A DNA stretch of 64,000 nucleotides from Heloderma charlesbogerti. Lineage: Eukaryota; Chordata; Lepidosauria; Squamata; Helodermatidae. Of this stretch, positions 22,481 to 35,535 are shown piece by piece (the stretch's first letter is position 1; every line of letters begins with the position of its first letter). The stretch covers positions 310,001 through 374,000 of the forward strand of contig JANEZZ010002762.1 in assembly GCA_026122225.1 (NCBI GenBank). The letters run 5' to 3'. Made by a program: the position numbers and the translations under genes. The notes beneath the pieces were generated by a model. That model was not told the origin of the DNA and searched no databases. It was given only the letters and a program-made list of their open reading frames with translations.

Positions 22481-23954
22481 CCATACCAGGCAAGGGGAAC
22501 CCGCGGTCTGACTCAGCAGGCCGTTTCCAATGCGGCCTGACCGTCAAAGGAGACTGGCAAGAACTGAATCATGTTGGGGGAAAACCATGATTCGGCCACA
22601 CACGGGGCCTTGCGATACTCCCAGTGCGAGCCGACGGGTTTCCTGGGCAGAAACGCCCACCCCTGCAAAGAGGGCACATCCCAGACCAGAACAAGCACCT
22701 GCAAATCCTGCAGGATTAATGCCGCCCTCTTGGGACAGTTAAGGATTTGAAGGCATTTGGGAGGAGGGGGGATTACGGCCGTCTGTAGCAAGCGCCAGCA
22801 GGAATGTGCATTTCAGGCTCTTTCCGAAGTCTTGTCATGGCAACCCAGTGGCAAGCCGCCCAAGCAGGGCGTGGGAGGCATTACCGCATCATCCACTCCC
22901 ACTCAGTGTTGGCTTTAGGTGCCTGCTCAGGAGGAAGGGCACTTCTAATGGGCTGCAGGGCCAGTTCAAGTCATTTCGGTGCATGAGGTCAAAAATCCAA
23001 AATGGTGCACACAGCCACACCCATGAGCTGAGCTCAGACGCAACCCATCTCGCACTAAGGCTGTCTCCGATGGATCACGATTAAGCATGCTTGGCGCTCT
23101 GGGCTGGTTCCTTTCCTCCACGCCCGCTTTTAAAAAGATTTGGCCAGGCCAGTGTTGTGGGTGGCCACATCTGGATCCAGATCTGGACTGTCTCTCTTTT
23201 CTCCTCCAACCCGAAGAATGCCAACTTCAGCCACACTCACAAACAACCTTTTCTCAAGGCCAAGGCATTCCCCCAAATCTATCCAAAAGACAAAACAGAA
23301 GATGGTGGGAGAGGTGTCTGAAAAAGATGAGATTGTCCCTGGTAAATACAAACCTTGGGGGGATATGCAAATACAGTCTCCTAAGCACCCCTAAGAGAGG
23401 GGAAACAGATACCCTTGCTACAGGGTTATTATAGATGTGCTGCTGTTCTCAAACCTTCTTCTTTTAAAATTGGGCAAGATGTGCATTCCAGCATAACAGC
23501 TTCACAGGACGATAGATGGGTTGCTGCACTCCAAAGAAATGGTTTACAAATTTAAACAATAAAATAGAAACTGTCAAAGTTCCAAAAATGGTGGAAAGTT
23601 GTGTGACTCATTCCATCGCTCTCCCTCATCCTGTATATAATTTAGATAGTGTTGTGCCATTCAAATACAAGGAATGAGAAGGCAGGTCCCTGCCCCAAAG
23701 GGCTTGCAGTCTAGAAAACAGACAATAGAGGAAAGGGAGAGAGGGAGATAAGAGGCCAGGGCTAGGCAGGGGAAGAAGAATACAGCACCATCATTGCAGT
23801 TTCACATACTTAGGCTTAGTTAGAGTAGGCTACGGGGACTAAGGGATTGTGCCAAAAGCGTCATGGAAAATTTGGGTTTTGAGGAGGGATGGGAAGGAAA
23901 GGAGAGAACATGAGAAGTGCTTGGTGGATCAGATCAAGGCCCCTCTAGTCAACA

Positions 23955-24207
23955 CAAACACACACAGACACAAGACACATGACACACACAGACACACACC
24001 CACAGGCAAGACACATACATACACTGACACACAGACAGGTATGGGGGGGGGCGGAGAGAGAGAGAGGAGACACAGAGACACACACAGAGAAACTGTCATA
24101 GATGAACACACACACACACACCTCGAAACAAGACACACAGGCACAGAGAGAGAAAGACACAGACATACAGATACACATACAGACAAGACACACACATTCA
24201 CAGAGAC
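23955..24207. repeat. Compound CA/GA-rich simple repeat
   Basis: About 250 bp of interrupted CA, CAGA and GAGA units, with a G-run near 24042. It starts directly inside a CR1-type 'ggatcagatcaaggcc' fragment. Confidence 0.9.
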
Positions 24208-24728
24208 AAACCAACAGGCTTTGTAACCACCATTCTTGATCAAACATTAGCAAACTGATGTGTTTCAGGAGAAACTGAACAGAAAAAGAACCTTGCTAGA
24301 TCAGATCCAGGGATGGGTTCACTTAGTCAGGCAATATGGCCAGATACCTCTGGGACATTGACAAGCAGGGTGCAAAGGACACGGCCCTCCCCCATCTTTT
24401 GTCCCCAGCACCTGTGCCGCTGATTCTGGAGGTTCATTTGGGATATGTATTTGCGGCACAATAATCAACTGACTGCAGGGGCAAATCAAGATACGTACCT
24501 GCAGAGCTCTTTGCGCAAGTTCCCCAAAATAGCTTTGGATGTTTGCTGGATGCAGCAGGGGCAGAAAGGGCAGGGACAGCCTGGCAGTTCTAGTCCCTCC
24601 TCACTTCTCCACAACATCCAAAATAGAACTTTCACCCCAGCCCACCTTCTATGGTGAGCTGTGCACCTACCAAAGACAGCTTAGGCATCTCTTCTCAGGC
24701 AGGGAGGGGACGAGAGGGCAGACTGCTA

Positions 24729-25046
<318 letters not shown>

Positions 25047-25235
25047 TTACTTTTTTATTTACTACATTTCCATACTGCCCAATAGCCAAAGCTCTCTAGG
25101 CAGTTCACAATGATTAAAGCCATAAAATACAAGATAATAAAAATACAACATAAAAGTTTAAAAGTTTAAAATTAACAGTATAAAAAGAAGAAACAAATAG
25201 AACCTAGCCACGGTGCAAAGATTCTAAAATATAGT

Positions 25236-25545
25236 ATCAGATTTGTTTGTTGTTTATTCAGTCAGTCGCTTCCGACTCTTTGTGACTTCATGGACCAGCC
25301 CACGCCAGAGCTTCCTGTCGGCCGTCGCCAACCCCAGCTCCCCCAAGGTCGAGTCTGTCACCTCCAGAATATCATCCATCCACCTTGCCCTTGGTCGGCC
25401 CCTCTTCCTTTTGCCTTCCACTTTCCCTAGCATTAGCATCTTCTCCAGGGTGTCCTGTCTTCTCATGATGTGGCCAAAATACTTCAGTTTTGCCTTTAAC
25501 ATCATTCCCTCAAGTGAGCAGTCTGGCTTTATTTCCTGGAGTATT
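25236..25545 (-). mobile_element. BovB (RTE) LINE 3' end
   Basis: On the minus strand it encodes the RTE C-terminus KLKYFGHIMRRQDTLEKML and GKVEGKRKRGRPRARWMDDI, ending VHEVTKSRKRLTE. The plus strand shows the reverse complement of the BovB 3' UTR ('gactctttgtgacttcatgg'). It differs clearly from the other BovB copy at 56310-56554. Confidence 0.9.
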
Positions 25546-25816
25546 AAAACAGAAAGACTAAAATGCCTGGAAAAATAAGGAGGTGTTCATCTGGTGCCGA
25601 AAACCACACAACATAAACACCAAGCGAGCCTCTCTGGGGAGCTCATTCCACAACCGGGGTTCCTCAGCAGAAAAGGCCCTCTTTTCTTCACGTCCTTTGG
25701 CAGGGGCTCCTGAAGACGGACCGCTGAAGATGATCAAGGGAGGTGTATGTGGGTGAAGACAATCCTTCAGGTAACTTGGCCCCATGCCGTTTAGGGCTTT
25801 GAATACCGATGCTGGC

Positions 25817-26219
25817 TAGGGATGCTGGAGAAATTCGAGATGGATTAAAATGAGCTCGGATTTCTAAGAATCCAACCTGCAGAATCTGCTGCAGAGCGAC
25901 CCCCTCAGGCCCTGCGGAGTCCGTGGACTTTTGGATGATTTTTTTACTTTCCCGAAATGTACACATATGAATCTGTAGAAAAATACCTAAGTTTCTGCTG
26001 AGGAAACGTAGAATGGAATAGGGGACAATACACTAAATGTTATGTACTGGGGTACATTATATAAATACTTATGTAAATATTTACGTAATTATTTCTGAAT
26101 TTTTCTGCATGACGGGAAAAAATATTCTCATCCATCTGTGGGTGGATGACAGAACGAAAGGCACCTGACAATCTGGAAAACACAGACAGAGCGGATTTTA
26201 CACAGTCCGTACATCCCTA
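25817..26219. mobile_element. hAT-type MITE, TAGGGATG ends
   Basis: It starts TAGGGATGC and ends GTACATCCCTA. The flanks ATGCTGGC (25809-25816) and ATGCCAGC (26220-26227) match at 6 of 8. It interrupts the L2 copy, so it is younger than that copy. Confidence 0.75.
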
Positions 26220-27471
26220 ATGCCAGCACTTTGAATCGAGCCTGGAAATGGACTAACAGCCGGTATAGATGAAAAAGTGCTGGCATAATATGGTCATATG
26301 GGTCACTTTCCTGTTAACAATCTCACTGCCCTATTTTGGAAGGGCTGAATTTTCCGGACCATATCCCCCTCCAGTTTTAGAAAGCAGCCAAAAGCTCTCT
26401 TCTGGTGGGGAGTATTTGCTCGGCCCAAGCCATAGGTTAAAAGGTGCTTCCAGACACAGGGCTCCTAGCATTAACCGTCAAAAGGCATTGTGCAGTTATT
26501 CAGTTTTTTCTTTCTTAACCAATTCTTTTTCTGGTAAGTAAAAGGATAGAAGAAGTGGTGGGAAAGAAAGGAAGGGCTACAAAGGGAAGATAATGCTGTC
26601 ACTTATATATTTTTATATTATATTTAAATTTATATATTTTGATGAGTTGGTTCATCTATGCAAGTTTATGCACCCTTCCCCAATCTGGTGCCATCTGGAT
26701 TACAATGGCCATGCTGGCTGCAGGATGATAGAATTTGAACTCCAACACATCTGGATATGGGATCAAGGCCCTTGGAACTACACGGAGAGACACAATGCAG
26801 GATGGAGAATTCAAAGGGAATGAGCTCTTTCCCAGTGGTTGGGGAGGCTCCCAAAAGCCCACCCAAAGAACCCCCCAAATGTCATACCAAAAATCCCTCC
26901 CCAGGGCCTCCCAGGGCCACTGTACAATGTGCTAATTTACAACGCCATCACCAGTCTCCTGCAGATTTAAAAGCCAGGAGGATTAAAAGATATACTAGCA
27001 AAGCAAAAATTACTGTATTGCTCTAAAAGGTTATAATCAAACATTTCAAAACAGACCTTCTCAGCAACAGCAGACTGTAAAATAGCAGCCAGCACATGGC
27101 ATGGTACCTGAGCAGTTCATGCGTGCATGCATTTAAATTCACGCATCTGCCCCACACTCTGAGATGTACGTTTGGGGCGGGGGGGGGGGGAGAGAGGAAC
27201 TCCAAAAAACAACAACACCAGCAACTCACACTAACAATATTTTCACAAGACATCCCCAAACAGCAAGAAATAGGGACAAAATCGATTTACCAGAGATGGA
27301 GACTAGAAAAAGGGGCTGTCCCAGGTCAGCAGGGACAGCTAGACAGAGTGCAGGACAATGCGCCCTCCCCACCAGCCCCTGAGATCCCAGGCTGCGTGTT
27401 AAATCTCCGGTGCAAGGGATGTCCCGTCTTACTTGGCTGGGGCATCCGTCATCTTGCATCTTAAATCTTAC

Positions 27472-27577
27472 CCGCAATGGTGTAAACAGCTGTGGCAACC
27501 AGTGTCAGGACGGTGGAGAGGTAGAGATTCCACCCTAGGCAGACTTGGACAAACAGGGCTCCTGAGTACAGGTCAGT
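27472..27577 (-). CDS. SLC5A10: SLC5A10 exon 6
   Basis: The 106-bp exon encodes [20 protein letters not shown] and [15 protein letters not shown], plus one G. The acceptor is 'cccctgcag' and the donor 'gcgg|gtaaga'. It covers the end of one membrane helix and the next one. The layout matches the vertebrate SLC5 exon of the same size. Confidence 0.97.
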
Positions 27578-28671
27578 CTGCAGGGGAAAAGAATACAGAA
27601 CCTCAATCACATCTGGGGGACAATCAAGGAAAGGCTAGGCCTGGGTTCCCACTTTTTCTATAGACAGGGGCTCATGTGCCCTTAACAGCTGGATGCCTGG
27701 CAGAAATCAACAGATAACACCTTTTCTGGCATGGAGATGCAAAGCTTGACCTGCTGAATTTTGCCTGTCAATTAGTAGTTAGAGGCCTGGAGCTTCCCAT
27801 CCACATGTAGAAAACAGGATGCTGAACTAGGTGGGGCTTTGGTCTGATCCAACAGGGCGCTTAATGTTACCCATCTATCCAAATGACTAGGGCTTATGCT
27901 AATACGCAGGCAAAAAATCAGAGTCAGAAGACAGCCAGAATTTCAACAGGTGAAGCTGTTTCCATCACTGCTTCTCCACGTCAAGAAAACCTGCACAGGT
28001 TAAATTCAGCCTTTCTTGCAACTGTTAATGGCACAAGGACCCTTGCCCATAGAAAGGGTGCCTATTAACGCTGAGGCCACTGGCAGAAATCCATAGGTGA
28101 AACTGTTCCCATCCTTGTGCTCTTGCACCAGGGAAAGCATTGCCTGTGGATTTCTCCCTGTTATGCAGGTCTTAAAATGCAGTGTTTTAGGGGAGTGACA
28201 TCCCCCCCTCCCCATTGCTAGGACAGCTGCTTGCACCCTAGTTCATTGCTATAAGCTGGTAATGGGCATGCTATATTTCAACAGACAGAAAATAAGTTCA
28301 TTTATTTCAGGGTAAAGAGAGGTTCCTGGGAAGACCGAGAGCCCACATCTATACTTTGCAGGCCATTCAAAATATTAACTCTTGCAGTCAATTGAGATAA
28401 GGAAAGGCAAATCTGTTTCTGGATCCATTTCCGGTTGTGATCCGTTTCCAGATCAAGAGAGTTGTGTATTGCGCCAGCTGTACATAGAGATGAGCCTTCA
28501 GTTCATTTCTCAAGGCTAAGCATCTCCAAAACTCTATTATTTAAAGCTTTCCTCCTGAATGATGAGAGCTAGAAATTTGTTTCAGAGGAATATGTCTTTT
28601 CAAGAATTCCGGTTTGGCGCAGTGAAGAAACATGTGTTAAGTATGTCAAATGCAACCAACCTCTGCTTAGA

Positions 28672-28795
28672 CCAGCCTTCCCCTACCTAGTGCCCTCCAG
28701 ATGTGTTGGACTACAACCCCCACAATCCCCAGCCAGGGATTGTGGGAATTGCAGTCCAACACATCTGTAGAGCACCAGGTTGGGGAAAGCTGGTC
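28672..28795. repeat. Foldback MITE, CAGCCTTCCCC family
   Basis: It starts CAGCCTTCCCCTACC and ends 'aggttggggaaagctg'. The inner blocks 'gttggactacaacccccac' and 'gtgggaattgcagtccaac' pair. Confidence 0.7.
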
Positions 28796-30488
28796 TATGC
28801 AATGAGGTTTGTGGCCCGCGAGGACTGAAGCCCAGGTATTCTCGGTTCAAGTCTGACACCCTATGCACCAAGCCATCAATCGATGGGGGCAACTAGTTTC
28901 AGGCAGCTACTTCAAGAGTTGAGACTTGTCACCATGAATGCTCTCGAGCCTCTCAGGCCTTAAAGTCTGCCTCCTCCCAGCACGCATGGCCAAGGAGGTG
29001 GCTGTTTTTGCCGACTTTTTTGCTGGCTCGGCTAACCCCTTTGCTGCCCTCCAGCTCCCTCCGGGCAAAATGACAGAGGCAACAATGCGGAAGGCGGCAG
29101 GTGGGGCACAGCCGGGCATTTTCACTCTTTCAACTTCAATGGGTTTTGTTCCTCTGGCACCTGCCCCGCCTTTGAATGAGCTGCCAAGTCAGTTTTTTTG
29201 CATGCTCAGCTCCAAACCCAGCTGCGCTCCAACTACAAAAAGGTTCTCTCGGCATCCCGGCTGTCCTCAGCGGAGGGGTGGGCCATGAGTTCGAGCGTAC
29301 ACGTGTGCCAAAATTTGGCAAGATCAGGAGGGATCTCACAGCCTGGAGGGTAGAGCATATTCCCCATCTTCAGGTCAGACCTGGTTTGTACTTTAATTCA
29401 CCCCTGAACGGCCTACCAGAAATACATGGGTGCTCATGAGGGCTAGCGTCATGGCTGGCATTCAAGAACCCCCCAAATTCTTGAAAAATCCCCTCCCCCT
29501 CCAAAAGCTCCAATCAAAATGTATATCCACAGTCAGTCGTACACAACCATAAACTCGTTAGATGGCCTTTGGCAAGCCACCATGTCTCAGCCTCAGCTTT
29601 CTGCTTGCAACATGTGGATGATACTAGCCCACTAAACGGGGATGTCGTAAGGACTGCAACGACGATGTCTATAAAGCACTTGAAATGTGCGATGTGAAAG
29701 AAGTACATGCTACTGCTATATTGGGATGTCCTGAACAGGGGCCACAGGAGCCACGGTCAAGGGCTTAGCTATCACACCTCGTTCTTGTCCCTGCTTGCTT
29801 GGTCAGAGAGGGCCGGTGAACAGGCCGTGAGAGCAGCAGGGTTAGGAGCCCAGGGCGGGGGGGGGGGGGGCAGCAGGCCCTTTGAAAGGCAGGAGCCCTT
29901 GCAGATGCCCAGCAATGCCGACCCCAATCCTAATGCCACCTCTCCTCCGCACACAGCTAGAAATCCAGCGTGTTACAACGCAGGGCTCCAAACCACCCAG
30001 GTTCCCAGGTTCACGCACTGTCTGATCTGCTTTGAATCAGGACAAGGAAACAACGCGAATGGATCCAGAACCTGTTCACCTCTCAGCACTGCAGCTTGTC
30101 CTACACACCCTCTCCTGCAGCGATGGGAGGCATCAAACGGGCTGATGGGGCCCTCCCTGCTCACGAGTCTTCAACCTCACACAGAGCAGGGCCGTTCCAA
30201 GCCGGATCACGCCAGCATGAGGTCACCCAGAAATTCTTAACGCTGTGCGATTTCCTCAGGGCAATTGATGGAACACACAACTCAAATGCTTTCCCCATTC
30301 CTCTTCTCATACATTCCCACTGACCCAATTTACCAGGGACAGTCCTGATATTTTTCTGAGGCCTAGTAAATTACTGCCTGTATTTTATCTCTCTTGTTCA
30401 GGGATGCCTTGTTAAATCGAGTTAATAAGCATTGCTGGAGTTGCATCTTTCAGGGCTGAGCAACCTTCTTGGGGTGAAACTCTCTGAC

Positions 30489-30809
30489 CCGATTCACACA
30501 ACATGACAAGCCAGAGTACAGGTTGGGTGTGGGCTGCTGTTGAACCATGGACTGTTGCTGAATCATAGGTTGTTGTGTTGTGTGAACCCAGCTACGCTAA
30601 CAAACCATGGTTTATTAACCACAAACAACCCACAATTCATAACCCAACAACAAACGATGGGTTCTCTTCATGGGTTGTTTGTGATTAACAAATCATGGTT
30701 TGTTAGTGTGGCTGGGTTCCCACAACACAACCATCCATGATTTAACAACAACCCACACTAAACCGATATTCAACCTGTGCTCTGGCTTGTCGTGTTGTCT
30801 GAACCCAGC
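30489..30809. repeat. Long palindromic element with GTTCACACAAC-type ends
   Basis: The outer arm 'cattcacacaacatgacaag'-like block pairs with 'cttgtcgtgttgtctgaacc'. Inside, 'aaccatggtttattaacc' and 'aatcatggtttgtta' give nested pairing. Related copies lie at 40930-41345 and 46853-47169. Confidence 0.7.
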
Positions 30810-31029
30810 CTCTAGAAGATGTGTCTGAATGACTAATGGAGGCATCTTGTCTCTAGTGCATGTGCACATAAACGTATGCAAGCAAACATTAAGTCAGCAT
30901 GCCCCATCAATGCATGCAATTCTCTGCCACAATTTGTGGTGAGGGCTATAAGCTTAAGCAGGCTTAAAGGAGTGGGGGTGGGGATCAGAAACAAATTCAG
31001 GAGGGCTACTAGCCATAATGACTAAGTGG

Positions 31030-32648
31030 AGCCTCCAAGTTGGGAGCCAGTATGCCACTAAGAAGCCCTCAAGGGCCTAACCTGGACCCAGAGGATGTTA
31101 ACAATTATAGGCCAGTGGCCAACATCCCCTTCCTGGGCAAGGTGCTTGAGCGGGTGGTTGTAGGACAGCTCCAGGCACTCTTGAATGAAACGGATTATCT
31201 AGATCCATTTCAATCGGGCTTCAGGCCTGGTTTTGGAACGGAAACTGCCTTGGTCGCCCTGTGGGATGACCTCTGCCGGGAGAGGGACAGGGGGAGTGCG
31301 ACCCTGTTGATTCTCCTGGACCTCTCAGCGGCTTTCGATACCATCGACCATGGTATCCTTCTGGATAGGTTGTCTGGGTTGGGAGTTGGAGGCACTGCAC
31401 TACAGTGGTTCCGCTCCTACTTGGATGGCCGATTCCAGAAGGTGGTGCTGGGGGATTATTGCTCTGTGCCATGGCAATTGTGCCATGGGGTTCCACAGGG
31501 CTCTATTCTATCCCCCATGCTGTTTAACATCTACATGAAACCGCTGGGGGAGGTTATCCGGAGGTGTGGGCTGAGGTGCCATCAATATGCGGATGACACC
31601 CAGCTCTACCTCTCTTTCTCATCAAAACCAGGTGAGGCAGTGGCTGTTCTGAACCAGTGCCTGGGCACGGTAATGGACTGGATGAGGGCTAATAAACTGA
31701 AACTCAATCCAGACAAGACAGAGGTACTGTTAGTGGGTGGTTCGTCTGCCCGGCTAGGTGATATTCAACCTGTTCTGGAGGGGGTTGCACTCCCCCTAAA
31801 GGATCAGGTTCGTAGTTTGGGGGTGCTCTTGGATCCAGAACTGTCACTTGAGGCACAGGTGAACTCAGTGGCACGGAGCACTTTTTATCAGCTTAGGCTG
31901 GTATACCAACTACGCCCTTAACTGGACAGAGATAGCCTAGCTACAGTTATCCATGCTCTGATAACTTCTCGTCTGGATTACTGCAATGCGTTATATGTGG
32001 GGCTGCCTTTGAAAACGGTCCGGAAACTTCAGCTGGTCCAAAATAGGGCAGCAAGATTGTTAACAGGGACTGGCCTGAGAGCTCATATTACGCCAGTACT
32101 TTTCCAGCTGCACTGGCTGCCAGTCCATTTCCGGGCCCGTTCAAAGTGCTGGTGTTAACATTCAAAGCCCTTAACGGCTTGGGGCCAGGTTACCTGAAGG
32201 ATCGCCTCCTCCCATATGTGCCTGCCCGGACCTTCAGATCATCCTCAGCAGCCCTTCTCCGTGAGCCCCTGCCAAAGGAAGTGAGGCGGGTGGCTACTAG
32301 GAGGAGGGCTTTTTCTGGTGTGGCACCCCGGCTCTGGAATGAGCTCCCTAGTGAGGTTCGCCTGGCGCCTACATTGTATTCCTTTCGGCGCCAGGTGAAG
32401 ACCTTTTTATTTTCCCAGGCATTTTAGCTTTCTAAATTTTTATCTTTGCTGTTTTAAATCTGTATTTTAAACTCCTGTACTGCTGCTAGGTTTTATTGTG
32501 GTTGTATTGTTATATTGTGGTTTTAATGTTCTATATATTTTAAATTGTTTTATTGTGCGTTGTTTGGTTTTAATTTTTGTGAACCGCCCAGAGAGCTTCG
32601 GCTATTGGGCGGCATAGAAATAAATAAATAAATAAATAAATAAATAAA
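31030..32648 (+). mobile_element. L2-type LINE, RT domain to 3' tail
   Basis: The frame at 31040-31921 is a reverse transcriptase fragment. It includes NNYRPVANIPFLGKVLERVV, FQSGFRPGFGTETAL, LLDLSAAFDTIDHGIL (motif A), GVPQGSILSPMLFN (motif B) and QYADDTQLYLS (catalytic YADD). A TAA at 31919-31921 interrupts it. The frame then continues as LDRDSLATVIHAL to about 32135, where a single-base loss shifts it to FKALNGLGPGYLKDRL and the C-terminal FRRQVKTFLFSQAF (to 32427). The tail ends 'gagagcttcggctattgggc' plus an AAAT repeat. The copy is 5'-truncated with only two disabling changes, so it is fairly recent. It is not a functional element as it stands. Confidence 0.93.
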
Positions 32649-32650
32649 AT
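32622..32650. repeat. (AAAT)n tail
   Basis: Terminal tetranucleotide run of the L2 copy. Confidence 0.9.
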
Positions 32651-32933
32651 AAGGGGGGCTTGAAAACAACAGCATCCCCCCCTCAACTGTTGTCCTCCTC
32701 TGGCAATTGCTATTCAAAGCTAGACTGCCATTGAACTTGGAGGTTTGGTTTTGCTATCACGGCTAGCAGCCATTGGCTACTTGTCATCCTTCACGGATCT
32801 GTCTGATCCCCTTTTAAAGCCATCTAAATTAGTGGCACCCATCCTCTTTGGTACTGGCGGAGAGATACATAAATTAATAGTTTGTTGTGTGAAGAAGAAC
32901 TTATATTTTCTCCCCTCCATTCTGAGTCTACCT

Positions 32934-32987
32934 GCAGGGTATCTTGCACTCCAACAGTTGGTATTATTGGAGAGCAAGATACCCTGC
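32934..32987. repeat. Short near-perfect hairpin
   Basis: Arms 32934-32952 and 32969-32987 pair at 18 of 19 positions around a 16-nt loop. Confidence 0.9.
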
Positions 32988-33510
32988 ACATCTGAGACAC
33001 CACCACATCTGAGCATGGAAGTCCCATAGCGCAAATAGCCTTTGACAGGCCCTCTTCCCTGGCATACATTTATCTAATCTCCTGCTTTAAGCTACTATAG
33101 GCTGGTATCTTTGCTCCCACCCCCTTTTGCCTTCAGTCCTGCCCACCACTGGAATGCAGCCCATGAGAGCTTTTCTGAAATGGAATTCGGCCCTCAGGCA
33201 GAAAAAGGTTTAACATCCCCGTTTAAAGCCACGTACATCAGTGGCCATTGCCACTTTTGTAGCACTGAATTCTGTAACTTAATTATTTGTTCTGTGAAGG
33301 GGGACCTCCTTTTCCCAGTCCTGAATTTTTCACCATTCAGCTTCATGGGGTGACCCCATTGGGTTCTAGTATTATGAAAGAGGGAGGGAAAAGGTCTCCC
33401 TATCCACTTTTTCCACACTATGCATCATTTTGTACACCTCTATCGTGTCTCCCTCACTTGCCTTTTTTTCAGGCTAAATAGTCCCAGACCTTGTAACCTT
33501 TCCTCATAAG

Positions 33511-33852
33511 TAGGGATGTACAGATTTTGTTAAATCTGTTCCATCTGTGTTTCACTAATTGTCAAAGTGTCTTTCATTCTATCGTCTGCTCATTGACAGA
33601 ATTGGACTTTTTTTTCACCAGAAATTTGTTCTACTTGCACTAATACACTAATAGTTAATGTGAATTAGCAGTAATATACATTAACTAATGCAGGTTAGCA
33701 CATTTGCGCAAGTGTGAATTAGGTCAAATCTCCCCCCAAAGTGAAAAACCAGTCCAGAAGTCCACGCAATCCGTGAGATTCAGAAAAAGCTGTTCGAATT
33801 CCTAAAATTAGGAACTCATTTGAATCCACTGCGGATTTCTCCGACATCCCTA
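33511..33852. mobile_element. hAT-type MITE, TAGGGATGT ends
   Basis: It starts TAGGGATGTACAGATTTTG and ends GACATCCCTA. It is flanked by CTCATAAG (33503-33510) and CTCATAGG (33853-33860), 7 of 8 identical, and inserted in a CR1 copy. It is the closest relative in the window of 44764-45162. Confidence 0.88.
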
Positions 33853-33969
33853 CTCATAGGGGAGTCGTTCCAGCCCCTTGATCATTTTGCTTGCCCGTTT
33901 CTGCACCTTTCTCATCTCTACAATATCCTTTTTTGAGATGTGGAGACTAGAACTATACACAGTACAAGT

Positions 33970-34192
33970 CAGCCAGTGTGGCATAGTGGTTAGAGTGTTG
34001 GACTCGAGCTGGGGAGACCCGCGTTCTAGTCCCCACTCAGCCATGAAGCTGATTGGGTGACTTTGGGAAGTCACTGACTCTCAGCCTACCCTACCTCACA
34101 GGGGTGTTGTGAGGGTGGAATGGAGAGGAGGACAACCACGGACATCATCTTGGTCTCCTTGCAAGAGGAAAAAGGGTGGGATATAAATATAA
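33970..34192 (+). repeat. tRNA-headed squamate SINE
   Basis: The head 'gtggcatagtggttagagtg' is the A box. 'gcgttctagtcccc' is the B-box region. The body contains 'gactctcagcctaccctacc' and the 3' end 'gggtgggatataaat'. It is diverged from a true tRNA and has no cloverleaf of its own. Confidence 0.85.
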
Positions 34193-35026
34193 CAGACACG
34201 AAAGTAAGTGTGAACGCATCATAGTTGTGTATAAGGGCTTTACGATAGTGGGCGTTTTAGTTTCAATCCCTTTCCGAATGCCAGTCCTTATGCGGCCAAA
34301 ACAGTACCATCCATGCACAACAGAGAGGCAGCGGCAGGCTCATCTGAGCTCCTAGGTTTGCAGACGTACAAAAAAACCAAAAAAGGTAAAGGGGGTGTGT
34401 GATCCCCAAAACAGGCCAATCAGCCCCAACTATGCTCAGCAGGCACAGAATAGAGACTGATTATTCAGGAGTGGAATCCTGGGTCGACATTTTCAGCAAG
34501 CTCCCCAGCACAGAAAGCTTGCCTCAACCTTTCAGGCTGAGGCAAGTGAGGGGGTCTTCCTAAAATGTGCTGCCACTGCATTTTAAGTGGCCAGGCCTCC
34601 TTCTGAAGACACACCCACTTGTGGCCTTCCAGAGGCCAGATCCTTACAAACAAGCACCGTTTCTCTTCCCAGAGCACACACCTGTACCACATCAGAGGCA
34701 GCTGAGCCCTGTGGAGGCATTAACATTCTTCGCAGGATTACAAGCTGGTTCTGGCGTAACAGAGCGCAACACACACCTCTCATCCCTTCTCCACCTCCCC
34801 CAGGTTGGCCAGGGCTCGAGAAAAAGGGCCGACCTAGTTGTGGTTCTTCAAACAGATCCGGCGACAAAGCAGCCCCAGTTCCATGTGGGCAGTGCAGGCA
34901 CAAAGCAGAGAGGAGGGAGAAGCCAGGAAGATCTGTGGCAAGGACCTGGAATAGTAGCTGCAGAGATCAGAGCTTGCCCTTCACGTTTTTGTTGAGAAGT
35001 AGAAAAAGCCTCATTCCATAACTCAG

Positions 35027-35160
35027 GGTTGGGCAGAAGGTAGATCTCCAGATGTTTTGGACTTCAATCCTCATAAGCCCTTGCCAGCATGGCCAATGCT
35101 CAGGACTGATGCGAGTTGGAACTCCAAAACACCTAGAGTCCTACCTTCTGCCCACCCCTG
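35027..35160. repeat. Foldback MITE
   Basis: It begins 'cagggttgggcagaagg' and ends 'ccttctgcccacccctg'. The inner 'ttttggacttcaatcctcat' pairs with the opposite arm. Confidence 0.7.
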
Positions 35161-35535
35161 CCATAGCTCTGGCTTATTGCTGTCCAAGAGGTGTAAGCCT
35201 GCAGTTCCCTACTTTGGCCAGGGCTTGGTGGTGGCACCCAAGTCTAGCATCCCTTTGGCCCCAGGTTCAAGAGCCACCATGGGCCTGCCACCAACTGGCC
35301 AAAGAAGGGAAATGCAAGGACCAGCAAGGAAGCCTCTACATAGGCCAGGGCAAGTCACATGACACTCCCCAACTTCCTGGAAGCGCCTACCCTGTCAGGC
35401 TTACAGAGAGGGGTCCCTATAAGAGCCTGACCCCACCTTTGCTTCTCCTTCATCTCAGTGCAAAAGAAGATCTAGGTTAGCCAGTTACGTATCGCCAAGA
35501 AGAGGAAATACATCACCAGAACAAAGGACACCAAT

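Larger units (their letters stand above)
32735..33965 (-). mobile_element. CR1-type LINE relic, minus orientation, interrupted
   Basis: The plus strand shows the reverse complement of a CR1 3' region: 'tccccttttaaagccatct', a 'ttctagtattatgaaagagg' block, and 'ccccttgatcattttgcttg'. Two inserts break it: a 54-bp hairpin (32934-32987) and the MITE at 33511-33852. Confidence 0.75.

Noticed and set aside
23845..24253. Open frames through the CA/GA repeat
   Set aside because: Frames in three registers are all low-complexity products of a simple repeat.
29707..30240. 177-codon open frame on the plus strand
   Set aside because: No recognisable motif; it includes a G-homopolymer and lies in an SLC5A10 intron.
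33970..34040. tRNA-like gene with A and B boxes
   Set aside because: It is the head of a repeated SINE; several copies share the same body and tail, and no complete cloverleaf is formed.
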